A stretch of 64,000 nucleotides of DNA from Lytechinus variegatus (lineage: Eukaryota > Echinodermata > Echinoidea > Temnopleuroida > Toxopneustidae), in the NCBI RefSeq assembly GCF_018143015.1, contig NC_054751.1:23140425-23204424 (forward strand). Reading direction: 5' to 3'. The position numbers and the translations under genes are program-made. Below the pieces are notes generated by a model. The model saw only the letters and a list, made by a program, of their open reading frames with translations. It searched no databases and was not told where the DNA came from. Of this stretch, positions 22,271 through 34,400 are shown piece by piece (position 1 is the first letter of the stretch; each line of letters starts with the position of its first letter).

Positions 22271-24115
22271 CTGCTGTTATCATTTATTGGAAAGTAAAGA
22301 CTTAGAATATCTGATATCATGGCCAACATTCAACTTTTAACATTTTTTATTTTCCATTCTTATGAATTCGACAGTTGCCAGAATTCTATTACATGTCGAT
22401 CCATTTTATATTTTTAATGGAATAAGCAATCATATTTCCACCAGCCATACCCATATTGTTCATTATTCGTATTTTGTATATTTGTTTTATTTGGTAAATA
22501 AGCTAAAACGAAATTTTTATAACCATGAAAACAGGAGGATTTTCTCACTACAATTTTACAGAACAGGTGTGATTTAAAAAAGGGGGAAACGGTTTAATTA
22601 CAATACATTTGTAAGATTACACGCACAAAATTTCTGTAATTTTCCACAAATGCATGTAAGATTACACAGTGCAGTATAAGATTACAGGTGTTCTCCAGAT
22701 TCTACTGCAGGAGTTTTTATTTTTAAGTATAAATTTTCTAACAGTGTTAAAAATGGCGGAGTTGGCAAAGGTAAAGATGGCAGAGGCAAAAATGAAAGAG
22801 ATAAGGGGTGCTGGTTTGTTAAAAAGCCGAGAAAAAAGTTGTCACTCCAAAATGAAAGGGCATTTTTTCTTCTGTTTAAAAAATAACAAACATTAATTTG
22901 TATCAAATCTCTACATTTTAGCATACCAACCTAATTACCAAGAGGGTGCTGCTTATGGTCTACAAAATACCCAACAGCACTTCCGCTTCCAAGGGTTATG
23001 ATCATCAAGGCGTTTATATTCAATATCATATTGGATGCAGTGATGGTAAAGGTTCAGAGTCCTGTTTTATGCAAAGAATCTGAACCAGACGGCCCTTAAT
23101 CGACCCCAAACTTGTTTACCAGTCAAAACAAGATTATTGATTTTCACAATCAGTTACATATTCAGGGCCGAACCTGATGCCGAGCATGCTTATTGTCATT
23201 CAAATATTCAAAATAATAGTACAGACGACATTTAATTCGAATAATGACAAAAATATTTGACGACAATCATTCGTGACAATTTTAACGTCTAACCTTCCCC
23301 CTATATATCATATTCTCTATGTTTTTCCCCGCCCCAAACCCTCTCTGTCTCTCCACCTCTCTTATGTCTACTCTTCCTCCTTTTTGCATCGGTAAACCTG
23401 GCAAAGCTTTAGAAAAAAAAACCAAGCCAGGCAAAAAGGAATGTTATAAAATGACGAATGAGAATAGTGCAGTTTCATTTTGCTCCTGATAAATTGAATG
23501 AAAAAAATATCTGTTGTTTGATTTCCGTTTAAAAAGCCCTCACAGTACACCTCCAACGAATTCGTAAATAGCATTGTTAGGCCGATGAACACATAATGAT
23601 ATGATAAAATACCTAACGGTGACATGCACTTCTCATTTAATCTATGTACATGCGGGGGGCTTTTTGACAATTTATTGCACGGGGGTTTAAAGACTGGCCA
23701 TGTTATACCTAGAGCTGTCATTTTTACATCATAACCCCTGCCATTTTACCTCTGCCATTTTTACCTCTGCCATATACCCCTGTCATTTTTACCTCTGCCA
23801 TTATTACCTCTGCCATTATTACCTCTGCCATTTTTACCCCTGCCATTATTATACCCCTGTCATTTTTACCCCTGCCATTATTATACCCCTGTCATTTTTA
23901 CCTCTGCCATATTTACCTCTGCCATTAATACCTCTGCCATTTTACCTCTGCCATTATTACCACTGCCATTTTTTAATCTGCCATTCTTATCTCTGCTATT
24001 ATTAACCCTGTAGGCCTAATTTCTACCTCTGCCTTTTTTCCGTTGCGATTCTTACCCCTGCCAATATTATCCATGCCATTTTTACCTCAGCCATTACTAC
24101 CCCTGCCAATTTTCA

Positions 24116-24698
24116 GGACAAAATATATGAAATTCCAAAAGCTTTCAGATCGCGTTTCGCGCTTGCACTATTCAAATAGGGCTCATGAGATTGTTACTAT
24201 TTTTATGCTGTTTTTTTTTAAATCAGGCTAATAAATTATTGTTAGGACATCGGCGTTTTGGGATAGGTGGGTAAGTGTGAAATAAAGGCCTATAATTTTT
24301 CAAATTTTATGTCAAAATCTATCACAAACTTTGATTTTGGTAATCACAATGTCAAAACTTTTGCTCGCTCGGAACTTCTTATTGATTTTACGCGATATGC
24401 CGTATCAAGCCCCCTCAATTTTTTTTGGCTCATTACGCTTCTGAGATAACCTTTTCAAAGAAACAAACAAAAAATCAACTTTGAATGGCCGATCGGGGAA
24501 AATATGGGTGAAAAAAAATCGGCCCCACCGAATTGGCGGGAGCTGGATCCGCCCCTGTACCAGACCAAGAATGGCAAGGTCACGTCCTCCTTCACCTCAC
24601 TTCAGTAGGTAATACTTTTTTTTTTGGCTTGTAAAATTTTTCCTCGGATAAAATGCGCCCCCCCCCCCCTTGTATTATCCTGGATCGGCCCCTGATCG
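24116..24698. repeat. GCGTTTCGCGC-type and GGATCCGCCCCTG repeat ends
   Basis: A core TCGCGTTTCGCGCTTGCA at about 24150 and the end GGATCCGCCCCTG near 24556 match the array at 17930-19002. A second end, TCCTGGATCGGCCCCTG, closes at 24693 and is followed by ATCGTAGC, matching the hAT-type insertion site in gene B (37077/37078). Confidence 0.5.
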
Positions 24699-25660
24699 TA
24701 GCAATGTTCACACTAAAAAATAAAGGTTCAATTTTGCTCATGAATCACTGGTAGCACCTTTTGACGTGTTTGGGGTGTAATCTTGTACCATGAGTGTGAA
24801 AAGGTGCAACAATTCACACTATTACTATTATTTGTACCAATAAATGCTCGATTGCATCCTGAGAAGTGCAACATTTTCACCTTTTAATGTGCATAATGGA
24901 CGTTACGAAAGGTTTAAATTTGCATCTTTATTGCATGGTTCATCTCTGTACCATATTAGGGTGCCGAAAAGGGCATTATCTGAGTGAATATGAATGACAA
25001 CTAATACACCCCTCTCCATAATTCATTCCAATTACCTTAATTATTATGTTTCTGAATTGTTTTTAGCTTCGTCAAATTAAGGAGATTTCCTTGGTCAGGG
25101 TGAACTTCCCCTATAACTAAAGTATCTTCCAATACACTATTGCACAAAATTGACTTCATCATCGTGTCAAGTTTGCTCATGAATCACTGGTAGCACCTTT
25201 TGACATGTTTGGGGTGTAATCTTGCACCCTGAGTGTGAAAAGGTGCAACAATTCACACTATTACTATTATTTGTACCAATAAATGCTCATTTGCATCCTG
25301 AGAAGTGCAACATTTCACCTTTTAAGGTGAGGTAACGAAAGGTTCAAATTTCCATCTTTATTGCATGGTTCATCTCTGTACCATACTAGGGTACCGAAAA
25401 GGACATCAAAGTAAATTTAAATGATAACTAATAAATTCCTCTCCATTATCCATTCCCATACCCTTAATAATTATCATGATTATGTTTCTGATTTTTTTAG
25501 CTACGTCAAATTAAGTTAAAGTTTAAGTTAGTTTTATACATACTCGTTAGGTCATTATTGTTTTAGGTTCATTTCTTGGGGGGGTCATAAGCAAGAAGTA
25601 TTGAGGTTATTATTGCCTATAGTTATTCAGTTAGCCTTTTTTACCACTGAAGTCCACCAG
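24699..25660. repeat. intron 1 module, tandemly doubled in copy A
   Basis: Two units (24699-25080; 25130-25660) share TTTGCTCATGAATCACTGG, TTTGTACCAATAAATGCTC and TCCTGAGAAGTGCAACATTT. One unit lies at the same place in gene B (37085-37600) and gene C (57250-57780). Confidence 0.65.
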
Positions 25661-26129
25661 TGGAAATGGTAGGTGCAGAACTGCAGATTCAATATCATGT
25701 TGTACACTATTGACTTTAATGCGTGTTATCGTAAGACTATATCAATTTATTGTTATTTACATGTCAATTTTTTCATTGAACAAAATGAGTTAAATTTTGA
25801 AGTGAACACTATTCATTCATTTATTATCATTATATATATTTTTTTGCTTGTCAATTTTTTCCTGGAACAAAATGACCTCCATTTTGTAGTGAATATAATT
25901 TTGTTGCTTTCCATATTATTCCTGACGTATCACATTTTTCATTGGGGGTTATTTTTCCTGTACAAAAATACCCCCCTCGAAAATCTTGGATCCGCCCCTG
26001 GTTGGAATCATGCATAATTCAGAGTCTTTGAAGCCCAAATTAATTAATACAAAAATATGACTATCATCAAATATTATCAAGCCGTTTTAAGATTGTCAGA
26101 AGGCAATAAAATGTTGCGGGACTACATAC
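25661..26129. repeat. intron 1 end: ACAAAATGACCTCCATTTTG repeats
   Basis: Two to three degenerate direct repeats of about 70-80 bp (CTTGTCAATTTTTTCCTGG + ACAAAATGACC + TTTGTAGTGAATA), then GGATCCGCCCCTGG near 25989. The block is shared with genes B (38140-38390) and C (59570-59890). Confidence 0.5.
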
Positions 26130-26219
26130 CATTGATCGGACCGTCTACGTCAATAGTGAGACCAGAAGCAGTAGCAATTGTGGTTTAAGAGAAATCATCC
26201 AGAGTAATAGATTGGTCAT
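26130..26219 (-). pseudogene. copy A signal-peptide exon, frameshifted
   Basis: ATG at 26219, then MTNLLLWMIS as in B and C. Two extra bases then change the frame, and the exon hits a TAG before its donor. The donor (GTATGT) itself is intact. Confidence 0.8.
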
Positions 26220-26711
26220 CTTGTATGTCCTGGATTCCGATGTCACAGCTCGGGATTTGATGCTCCTGTTGGAGTAAAGGGAATTTGATCGTTCATTACT
26301 GGAGGAATACTCAACTCAAGATGTTTGAGACATGCACGACTAGCATAAATTTTCGAGTCAATGATAATGGTGGGTCTATATTTCGAAAGATAAGAGGGGG
26401 AATAAAAGAGAAATGGGTGTATTTCTTAAATTTGTTTACTATTGTTTTGGGTACACTTTCCTTTTTTTGGCGTGATCTTACATTCCATGACTTGTATGGC
26501 ACCACTAGCCTTAGTCAAGGGGTAAAGATATTATACACACTCTTCTTCTTCTTGTTTTTTTTTCACTACTTGAAAATCATAGCAGAAATATTGAATTAAA
26601 AAAAACTTAGATTATCTCTTCGAAAATTTTGCTGAACCATCAATGCAATTAGCCTAAGTAATAGATGTGATGAAGAATTGATGAGACTTGGAGAAATGTA
26701 AATTTCCTTAC

Positions 26712-26940
26712 CTTTAAGTCTATCTCTTCTTTTCTTCACGATGTGGTACTTCTCTGGCCCTTTTTCTGAAATTAGATTGGCTGTCTGATTTGTTAAGAGA
26801 CAGTGATTGCCATTTTATGATTACAAAGAAGATACGTGGAAGAGAACTTCGTCATGTTTGTTAATTCTAATTGGTTGAGAGGAGGACGAAGTCCCGCCCA
26901 TCACTAAAGGGTAACAGCCAATCAAAGCGACTGTTTCGTT
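26712..26940 (-). promoter_or_regulatory. putative promoter and non-coding first exon of copy A
   Basis: A good donor (AAAG|GTAAGG, exon edge at 26712) on the minus strand is preserved in gene B at 39070. Upstream of it are a CCAAT box (CAACCAATTAG, about 26868-26878), a GC box (GGGCGGGAC, about 26891-26900) and a second CCAAT box (TGATTGGCTG, about 26916-26925). The transcription start is not determinable from sequence. Confidence 0.45.
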
Positions 26941-27909
26941 GTGACCGTGCCGTCATTACTGTCGACAACTTAGGATTGTATATAAAAAAGAGGGGTATAC
27001 TTTTTTGTAAGACGACGTCCGACCTGAGAATTAGATAAAAAGGGGAGTGTGTTTAACTTTTTATTTAGCTATTTTTCAAAGAAGCAGGTGCCCCCACTCT
27101 CCATCTCTCTCCCTGTCTCCCCCCCCCCTCTCTCTCTCTTTCTCTTAAGGTTGACTCTTGAGAAGTTTTGAAAAAAAATGTGTGGCCCAAAATCAAGTTG
27201 GGAAAAAGTGTAAAATCTAACAGGCATTAACATAAACAATTTAATTGAAATAGGATGAAAATAAAAAACTTCTTACATTATAATTTTGAAAGTTTAGCAT
27301 TATTTTATATATTTTCCGTATTTATGGTCGGACAGAGCGAGAAGATGACACCATTCCTCATGTATTCTAGTTAAATATGACTAAAAATAGTAAAAACGTA
27401 TGGACTTGACCTTTAAGAGTGTGAAGGAATCTATATATAAAGCAAAATGTTCACTGTGCTTGGTTCTTATCATCTTGGACAAAATGTCCCCAGATTTGGA
27501 GAGAAATATACGGGCCTACCTCAATTTGAGATCCTTATACTGTTAATACGATAAATATTCCCAATCACAAATAAAATAAAGGCCCTTTCTGTGTCGATTC
27601 GGTTCTAATTCCGGGTATACTTTGACCCGGACAGGGTGCACAGTGGCTTTCCGGATCAAACTGATCCGGGATTTTGACAGATCCTATATAGATAGAGCAA
27701 TAAACGATATCACCTACATGTGTCGGTGATGTTTGGAGATAAGGCTATACTTACTTGCAAAAAGAAAAACCGAACACGATCTGTGATTTCATTAAAATTC
27801 ACTGTTGGCAAACTTTGACCCAGATATGAAGATTGTTTTTCTCTATAATTATAGACTCAATTGCAACCCAGCGCCCAATTGGTATATTAAATGCACCTCC
27901 TTGAATCTA
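26941..27909. other. intergenic between copies A and B
   Basis: The first part (to about 27420) is paralogous to 39310-39740 upstream of gene B, including a CT-rich run near 27090-27150. GGACTTGACCTTTAAG at 27403-27418 is a remnant of a family-1 MITE end. Nothing recognised in 27420-27909. Confidence 0.45.
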
Positions 27910-28560
27910 ACTCTTGACAAAAGTTGCTTCAGTCATGCACATTACAGTGAAAAATTGTCATTAATCAATAAAGAAATGAAACTTCATAAGAAAATAGGAA
28001 ATAAATGTAAAGATTTTCAAGCAATAGAAAATGTACAAAGAAGGGCCACTAAGTTGGTACCTGAAGTAAAGAACCTTCAATATGAACAAAGATTGATTCA
28101 ACTAAAACTTCCTACATAAGCATATCGCCGAGCGCGAGAAGATAATGATCGAAACATACAAGTTATTTCACAGGTATGTAAGTTATTTCACAAGAGGTAG
28201 TGCCAGATTTGGGTCGTCAGGTGCACGGGCCTACCAAAGATCATGATAAAAATTGTACATTCCGAGGTCAGTAACTGAGAAACGTAAGAATTTTTTTACA
28301 TAAGACAGTGTAAGAATTAGGAAACCTTGGAATAGCCTAAGTAATGAATTAGTAAATGCACCCAGTGTCCACATCTTCGAGAATGGAGTATTGGAGATGT
28401 GAACCTACCTGTGAAGTACAAGTTTGACGCTGACCCACCAGGACATGATCTGGCCAACCTAAAGAGACAGAATTTGGAACTGAATATATAGAGTCTTAGA
28501 CTGCGTTCAGAAGCATCCATAGGTAAGATAGAATGAAGGCATATCTAAATGAACAAACGG
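27910..28560 (+). pseudogene. 3' fragment of a CR1/L2-type non-LTR retrotransposon (copy near B)
   Basis: Pieces of a reverse-transcriptase C-terminal region are readable with a stop and frameshifts: AIENVQRRATKLVPEVKNL, then YEQRLIQLKLPT, then AYRRARED. The matching copy at 42250-42880 adds PWNSLSDELVNAPSVHSFEN. The QRRATKLVP...YRR...WNSL...FEN order is typical of the end of CR1/L2/Rex-type ORF2 as I know it. No catalytic core is present. Confidence 0.65.
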
Positions 28561-29535
28561 GGAATCAACAGTCGAGATTTTAGTGTTCAATGAAAGTTCA
28601 TTTATTCACCGGTAAGAGGGAAGATGAGAACTGAAAATAATTGGATCTTGATTGTCGGGAATAAGGACAGGGGCGAATATAGATTTTTTTCCCAAGGAGG
28701 GAGTTTGGCCGAGAAATTTGACAAACAAAAAGTTAACCCCTACCCCCCCCCCGTAGACCAGCCACTGAAGGGTGCATTAGTAAAGCTATATACGAAATAA
28801 ATCACAGAAAAACGTGTACAAAGCACGGAGATAACAAATGAAAAGAGAAGGCAAAATTGTAATCATAGATGATGCAGCTTTCAAAATTCTGAACAAAATT
28901 GAATTCTTTGTCGACATATCTGTTAGATTGTTGTGTTAGTTTATAATAAATAAAATTGTAGAGACAGGGTGAATATTGTTTCATGTGTTTTATGAACGGT
29001 TTTAACTTCATCGAAGGCATCAGTAGCTAGGCCACTTAAACTTATAATGGCAGAGGTAAAATGGCAAGGCTAAAAACAATGCATGTCTTATACCCAGCAC
29101 AATCAAAATATCACAGTACCCCCCATGCTTATTATGTGGATGTGCCCCATTCTTCCTGCTTCATGTATTTTCTCCATATCTACTTCCACTTCACCGCTAG
29201 GGCGCTCATTATCCTGGCAACACGTCCCAGTAAGATTTTCAGTTCTTTTTAGGGGGTGGTGGGTGAGTAACATTTTCGGTAATTCAGTTCTTAAGAAAAA
29301 AAAATTCCATGGTAGACGAAGGTAGAGTGGATCGAAATCTGCCTCTTTGAAAATTAAACATTTAAGAAAGCGAATATAACATTCCAAAAACGTCATTATG
29401 AAGGTTTAATTAAATTTTCCAAATTCTCCTTTCATGACACGCTCCCCTGTTCCCTGGACTCGGAAGAGACCTTATAACGATCCAATGCATGATTGCTTGC
29501 TTATATATACAAATGCTCTCTTGGAAATCAGGTAA
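28561..29535. other. duplicated flank downstream of gene B
   Basis: Nearly identical to 42881-44160 apart from the SINE at 43866-44111. No gene supported. Confidence 0.55.
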
Positions 29536-29740
29536 GAAAATAAACCACCGCCGCCACTGTCTCCCTCTTCCTCCTCCTACTTCTCTTCCTCCACCTCTTT
29601 CTCCTGGCCCTCCTCCTTCTGCTCCTCCCAGCCCGGACTACTATTCCTCTTTTTTCCTCCTCCTCCTCCTCCTCCTAGCTCCGGCCTGCCTTCGTCATCG
29701 TCCACCACCACCTTCTCTCCTCCCCACTCACCTCCTCATC
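29536..29740. repeat. polypyrimidine tract rich in TCC/CCT
   Basis: About 200 bp almost entirely C and T on the plus strand, with a (TCC)n run at 29656-29678. The paralogous tract is at 44165-44350. Such tracts can form triplex structures. Confidence 0.7.
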
Positions 29741-30954
29741 GTCACCTTGTTTTACAACTAAATCAAATTTGGAATAGTTATGAACTTTCCCCATTTAAAT
29801 CATCGGCAACATCAATCATCATCATCACATCAGCTCCATATACTGTAGTTAACGCAACATAATTCACCAAACTAACGCAAGACACAACCTTTGAACAGAA
29901 ATCTCTGTAACTCAAAACTTTGAACAATCATGCTGAATGAAATGGAGATAAAAATATACACCTTTTTTCTGGAGTTGTCTTATTTAATAAACAACTATGA
30001 TATACAGTATATAAAGAATATTAAACATGTTTCCAATCATTCTGAAGAATACTCTACCAGAAAAATATTCAAAGAAAGGTGTTTATATCGCTGAGATAAC
30101 ATCATGAAGACATTGAAGACCTGGGGTGTTTCATCAATATCTGTCGTCTCATAACGAAAATTTCCATGTTTTTTTTTATTGGCTGCGAAGCACAGGTGTC
30201 TGACGGTTACCATCGATTACTCTGGTAACTGCTTCTCGATAACCTGTCGGTGCTGACAACTTTTATGCAACAATCCCCAGATCGCCATAATTATATCTAC
30301 TACTAGTATACCGCCAACACTCAAGGAGTTTTAGATGCATGGATACAATACAACCAATATTATTACGTAACTATAATGTTGACCGGGCATTGCCTGATCC
30401 TCGAGTAAGTTCCAGAATGTCAACTTTCAGTTCACCATTTCAAGATAAGGTTCCATGACAATTCTCCCGATAGAAAATCTGCACGTTATGCCAAACATAA
30501 ACCCTAAGCCTTATTTTTACACTATTCTGAACCAAAATCTCTATGAAAATCCTCACTCCCTCTGAGATATTAAGACCGGAGCAAATGTCACAGGAGAAAA
30601 TGTCGTGTCACTAAATCTTTAACCATTTTTTGAATGATATGGTTACATAACTTTTTTGAAACACTGAAGGAGTAGGGGGTAGGGGTGGGCAATATTCTCC
30701 CTCGCTGTATACATGCTATAAAACATAAAACCCCCCAAAATCAAGGTTTCTGAAAATTATCTGTCAATGGCACACTGGAAAAAGTAACAGTGGGTGCAAC
30801 TAAGTACTAGCTACTTCGAAAGTACTAGCTACTTGGAATTGACAAATATTCCTTCGGGAATTCCTTTTGTCCACTGCATGTTTCAATAGATGAACTACAC
30901 TACACAGATATAATTAAACGTACGCACTATATTATCACACGATCTTAACAATTT
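29741..30954. other. 3' flank of gene B
   Basis: Close copy of 44351-45565 (3' flank of gene C). Likely includes the 3' untranslated region of gene B next to the stop at 30955; the polyadenylation site is not assigned. Confidence 0.45.
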
Positions 30955-31439
30955 CTAAATCGTACACACAGCGCAAGTGAGTTCCTGACCGTCAATATAG
31001 GGTCCACAACGAAGCCCAGTTCCGGCCACACATGTAGCTGTTACCATGTAGAAGAGAGCCCCATTTTCGTTTCCAGCTGTACCAGGCTCTGCTTCCATGT
31101 CATGATCGAAACAAACGAACTCAGTACGTTTGTGGCCAGAATAATCTGACATGAGGTAACCACTATACTCCAGGCGCCACTCGTCAGAAGGGCACTCGTT
31201 CCGCGCAGGGATCATCAATTTGGTAGATCGTCCTGAGGGCGCCCTACAGACAGCACATTTTGGTGTGTGGTTGTGGATACCATGGAGACGACCGATGGCA
31301 TTGCTGGTCTCATATTCGGCAGAGTACAGCAGACCACGATGTACACCAGACTGATGTTCATCATAAATAGGTTCAGGTGGCATACATAGATAGTTAGAAC
31401 CACTTCCTGTATGTGTGTAGTGAGCTCCTGCTGCAGTTC
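30955..31439 (-). CDS. gene B exon 4 (C-terminal Cys-rich domain)
   Basis: 485 nt from acceptor TTTGTAG to TAG at 30957-30955. Nine Cys, including KCAVC near the middle and LTCAVC at the end. Differs from gene C at about 17 residues, clustered in the first two thirds (e.g. SGVHRG versus SGGTRG; SDYSGHK versus SDSFGHA). Confidence 0.88.
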
Positions 31440-34400
31440 CTACAAATTGCATACACAACAATGCTTATAAGTAGGGGAAGGCGGGTAAGTTGAGCATTGG
31501 GGCAAGTTGAGCCACCAGCCCCAGGCCAATAATGAATGAGTCAGGAATTGTGTTAGTGAAGTGTATTGATGACCCATTGCATAACCCCTAACCCCACCAC
31601 ATTGTTTTCAACTTTTTAACAAAAAGTACCTTTTTAGAGCTAGGGAAAAATACAAATTTCAGCCAAAAAAAATTAAAAAGGGTGTGAAATAGACAGGTGC
31701 TTTTTACACACACACGTCTTTAAACACAATAAAGACAAACGAACAACATTGTTAGTCCAAGTATGGATCTTAATTCTTGTCATAGTCCTTTACATGATGG
31801 ATGTATTAGAAATGTATGCATGCAAAGTTACCGCATTACGTTCGGAGTGGGGTGACTTAATCCACCCAACATGAGGTAAGTTGAACCTTAAAAAGCCATC
31901 GATAAACGGGCAGACAGGAGTTAATTTATGTAAATGTTCTCTCTTTTTTTAGAGGATGTTAGAATTTATGGAGAATTAGCAAGTGAAAAGACTTTAAATA
32001 AAAAAATTGGCGTGATGGTTTTACCTCTATACTTTTTGTAGATTGTTTTTCGTGGCTCAACTTACCCCTAGAAGGTGGCTTTACTTACCCCTCAGATGGG
32101 GCAAGTTGAGCCATTTGACATCTCTTTTTCAAAGGTGACAATGACTTTCAGTGTGGGGTTTAGAAGTTACACATAGGTGAAAAATATTTCAGAAGAATTA
32201 AATTTTAAGGCAAGGTACTTATTTGTACAAGATATATCAAGTTTAACATGCAAAAAGCAATAAGTGTCCCTAGCTACAGTTCAGCAGAAGATTATATAAC
32301 ATGCTATTCGATTGTAGTTATTGTATATTCTAATTTCCATTATTTTTACAAAATATTCTTATATTTGTTGCCATATTGCTTTTAACTCTGTTGCAAAATA
32401 TAGTTACTGTCCCTTCCCCCATCGCATAGCTTTTTGTCCACTGAACTGCGTGAATCAATGAAACTGAATAAAAGGTAATAAATACAACGTATTTTTGAAA
32501 ATGTTTTCTTACCAGCATAAACCAGTTCTGATCCATCAACACAAACATCTCTACCCCATCTTATATACACAGCTCCACTACTATTGACATTGATTACTGT
32601 ATTACTACCACTCGTGTTTTCACTGCTACCATCGTTCGTTTGATCTACAGGACTCGGCATTCCTGAAGAGGGGGGAACAAATGTTTTGAATATAAATAAA
32701 TTATGTGTATATATAATTATAAGTATATTGTGAAAGAAATGAATGAAGAGAACAATGGTAGGCGAAGCTTGAATCAATGTTCCCCAGAGCTATCTACCCT
32801 TGGAAACATTGGTGAGGCCGAAAAATGTCACTGCCGGGAATCAAACCTGGGACCCGGCCAGGGGCGTCGAACCATTTTTCAGATTGGGGGGGGGCAAAAT
32901 CATGAATCAACTTTCCAAAGGCAAGACAAACACACAAACTCAAACACACACATTTCATTCTATCTCATTCATCTCATTCATTCTATCTCATTCATGAGTC
33001 ATATATATATATATATATATATATATGTATCTCACCAACAAATTAATGCGATCGCGAAGCGCGAGCTGAAATTTTTAATATACCGCACACGAAAAAGGTG
33101 TCTGTTTAGGAATGTTTGTAGTAATTTATGAGGAGAATACATATCTCACTACACAGAAAATGCGAGTGCCGAGAGCGAGCTGAGACCTGAAAGCCTGACA
33201 TTCTAAGCATTTTTGGTACCATTGATTAAGAGGGGTACCATTGATTAAGAGGGGTATCTGAAAAAAAATAGATGCGAGCGCGAAGCGCTAGTTGAAAATT
33301 TTGATATTTCGATCTGAAAAAATTGACATTTATGGACGTTTTTAATAAAGAAACAAGATAATTAAAATAAGATCCAACAAAACATTATTGCAAATCGAAG
33401 CGGGAGTTCTTTAGGGTTTTAAACTGAAAACGGGACATTCTATTCACCTATTTAATCATGAAAAGTATGGGTTTTTGCTACAGAAATGATGCGAGCGCGA
33501 TCCAATCTGAAAAGCGGACATTTTGAGCACGATTTTGAATAAAGAATGAGTTGTTTATCTCAATCTCGCTTGCTGATTTCTGTGTTACATTACTATCTTA
33601 TTTTATTTTTTTGCACATGCGGAATTATGGGGGGGCAAAACGATATATTTGCCCCCCCCCCAATATTTTCATTGGTGGGGTGATCCCCCCCCCCAGGATC
33701 GACACCTCTGGACCCGGCCATAGAACGCGGTGCCTTAACCACTAGACCACAGAGGCGGATATAGTGGCTAGGGCGCCCCCCGATTCGATTGACCGTCAGA
33801 TTAACATATTGACTGGGCGTTGTGGCGTGCGCCTGTAATCCAAGCTGTGGGGAAGTTACAAATTGATGCAGAGGTTCGAGTCCTGGTCGCGTCTTTCGGA
33901 TGGTGACGCTAAAGGTCGGTCCCAGACGTAAATAATCATATCTGATTGATATACGTCTGACAAAACTCAAATACACACACACACATATTTTCGACCCCAT
34001 TAATTAAATTTCCTTTGTCGGGCGTAGATAAGTTTTAAATGATGACAAGCCGCCATGCCTCAGCTGAATCAAAGCAAGTGCTTAGAAACAGTTATTGTTA
34101 TTTATGTTTGGAATCTTTCTCTCTGTCAATATTTCAGAGGGTCAAAATTTTGAGCTATGTCTACACTTGGAAAAATTGATGAGGCGAAAAAAATGTCTCT
34201 GCCAGGAATCGGACCCGGGACCCCCACGTAGAGCGCCGATGCCTTAACCACTAGACCACAGAGGCGGGTTATAGTGACTAGGACGACCCCAATCCGATTG
34301 GTCGTCAATCTGATCTGGGTCGCCCCAGCCACTAACCCGTGTCTGTGGTCTAGTGGTTAAGGCATCGGCGTTCTAAGCTGCATGAAAGCCCCTGGTTCGA

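Larger units (their letters stand above)
19003..24115. repeat. large tandem repeat: three units of about 1.3-1.75 kb
   Basis: Units run about 19003-20340, 21652-23404 and 23405-24115 (last truncated). Shared landmarks are CAAAAAGGAATGTTATAAAA, GACATGCACTTCTTATT, a TACCTCTGCCATTTTT minisatellite, a patch with its complement (ATGGCAGAGGCAAAAATG) and ACCTGGCAAAGCTTTAG. A separate element (20341-21651) sits at the first junction. No real coding sequence: the long open frames over the minisatellites are repeat translations. Confidence 0.7.
9445..26219 (-). pseudogene. short-chain collagen C4-like gene, copy A (decayed)
   Basis: Same four-exon layout as the intact copies B and C: signal exon 26130-26219, collagen exon 15545-15664, 150-nt exon 10304-10453, terminal exon 9822 down into the gap. 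Three kinds of damage are visible. The signal exon has 2 extra bases relative to B and C, shifting the frame into a stop. The collagen exon donor reads AT instead of GT. The terminal exon has four single-base indels within about 160 bp. Only the last could be poor sequence next to the gap; the others are far from it. Intron 1 is swollen to about 10.5 kb by repeats. Probably no full-length protein is made, though a fragment could still be transcribed. Confidence 0.75.

Noticed and set aside
21835..22329. Frames of about 124 codons on both strands with SAIFTSAIYPCHFY-like repeats
   Set aside because: Translations of the TACCTCTGCCATTTTT minisatellite, not genes.
29489..29761. Proline-rich 90-codon frame (and copy at 44113)
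   Set aside because: A polypyrimidine tract read in frame; no start context or splice support.
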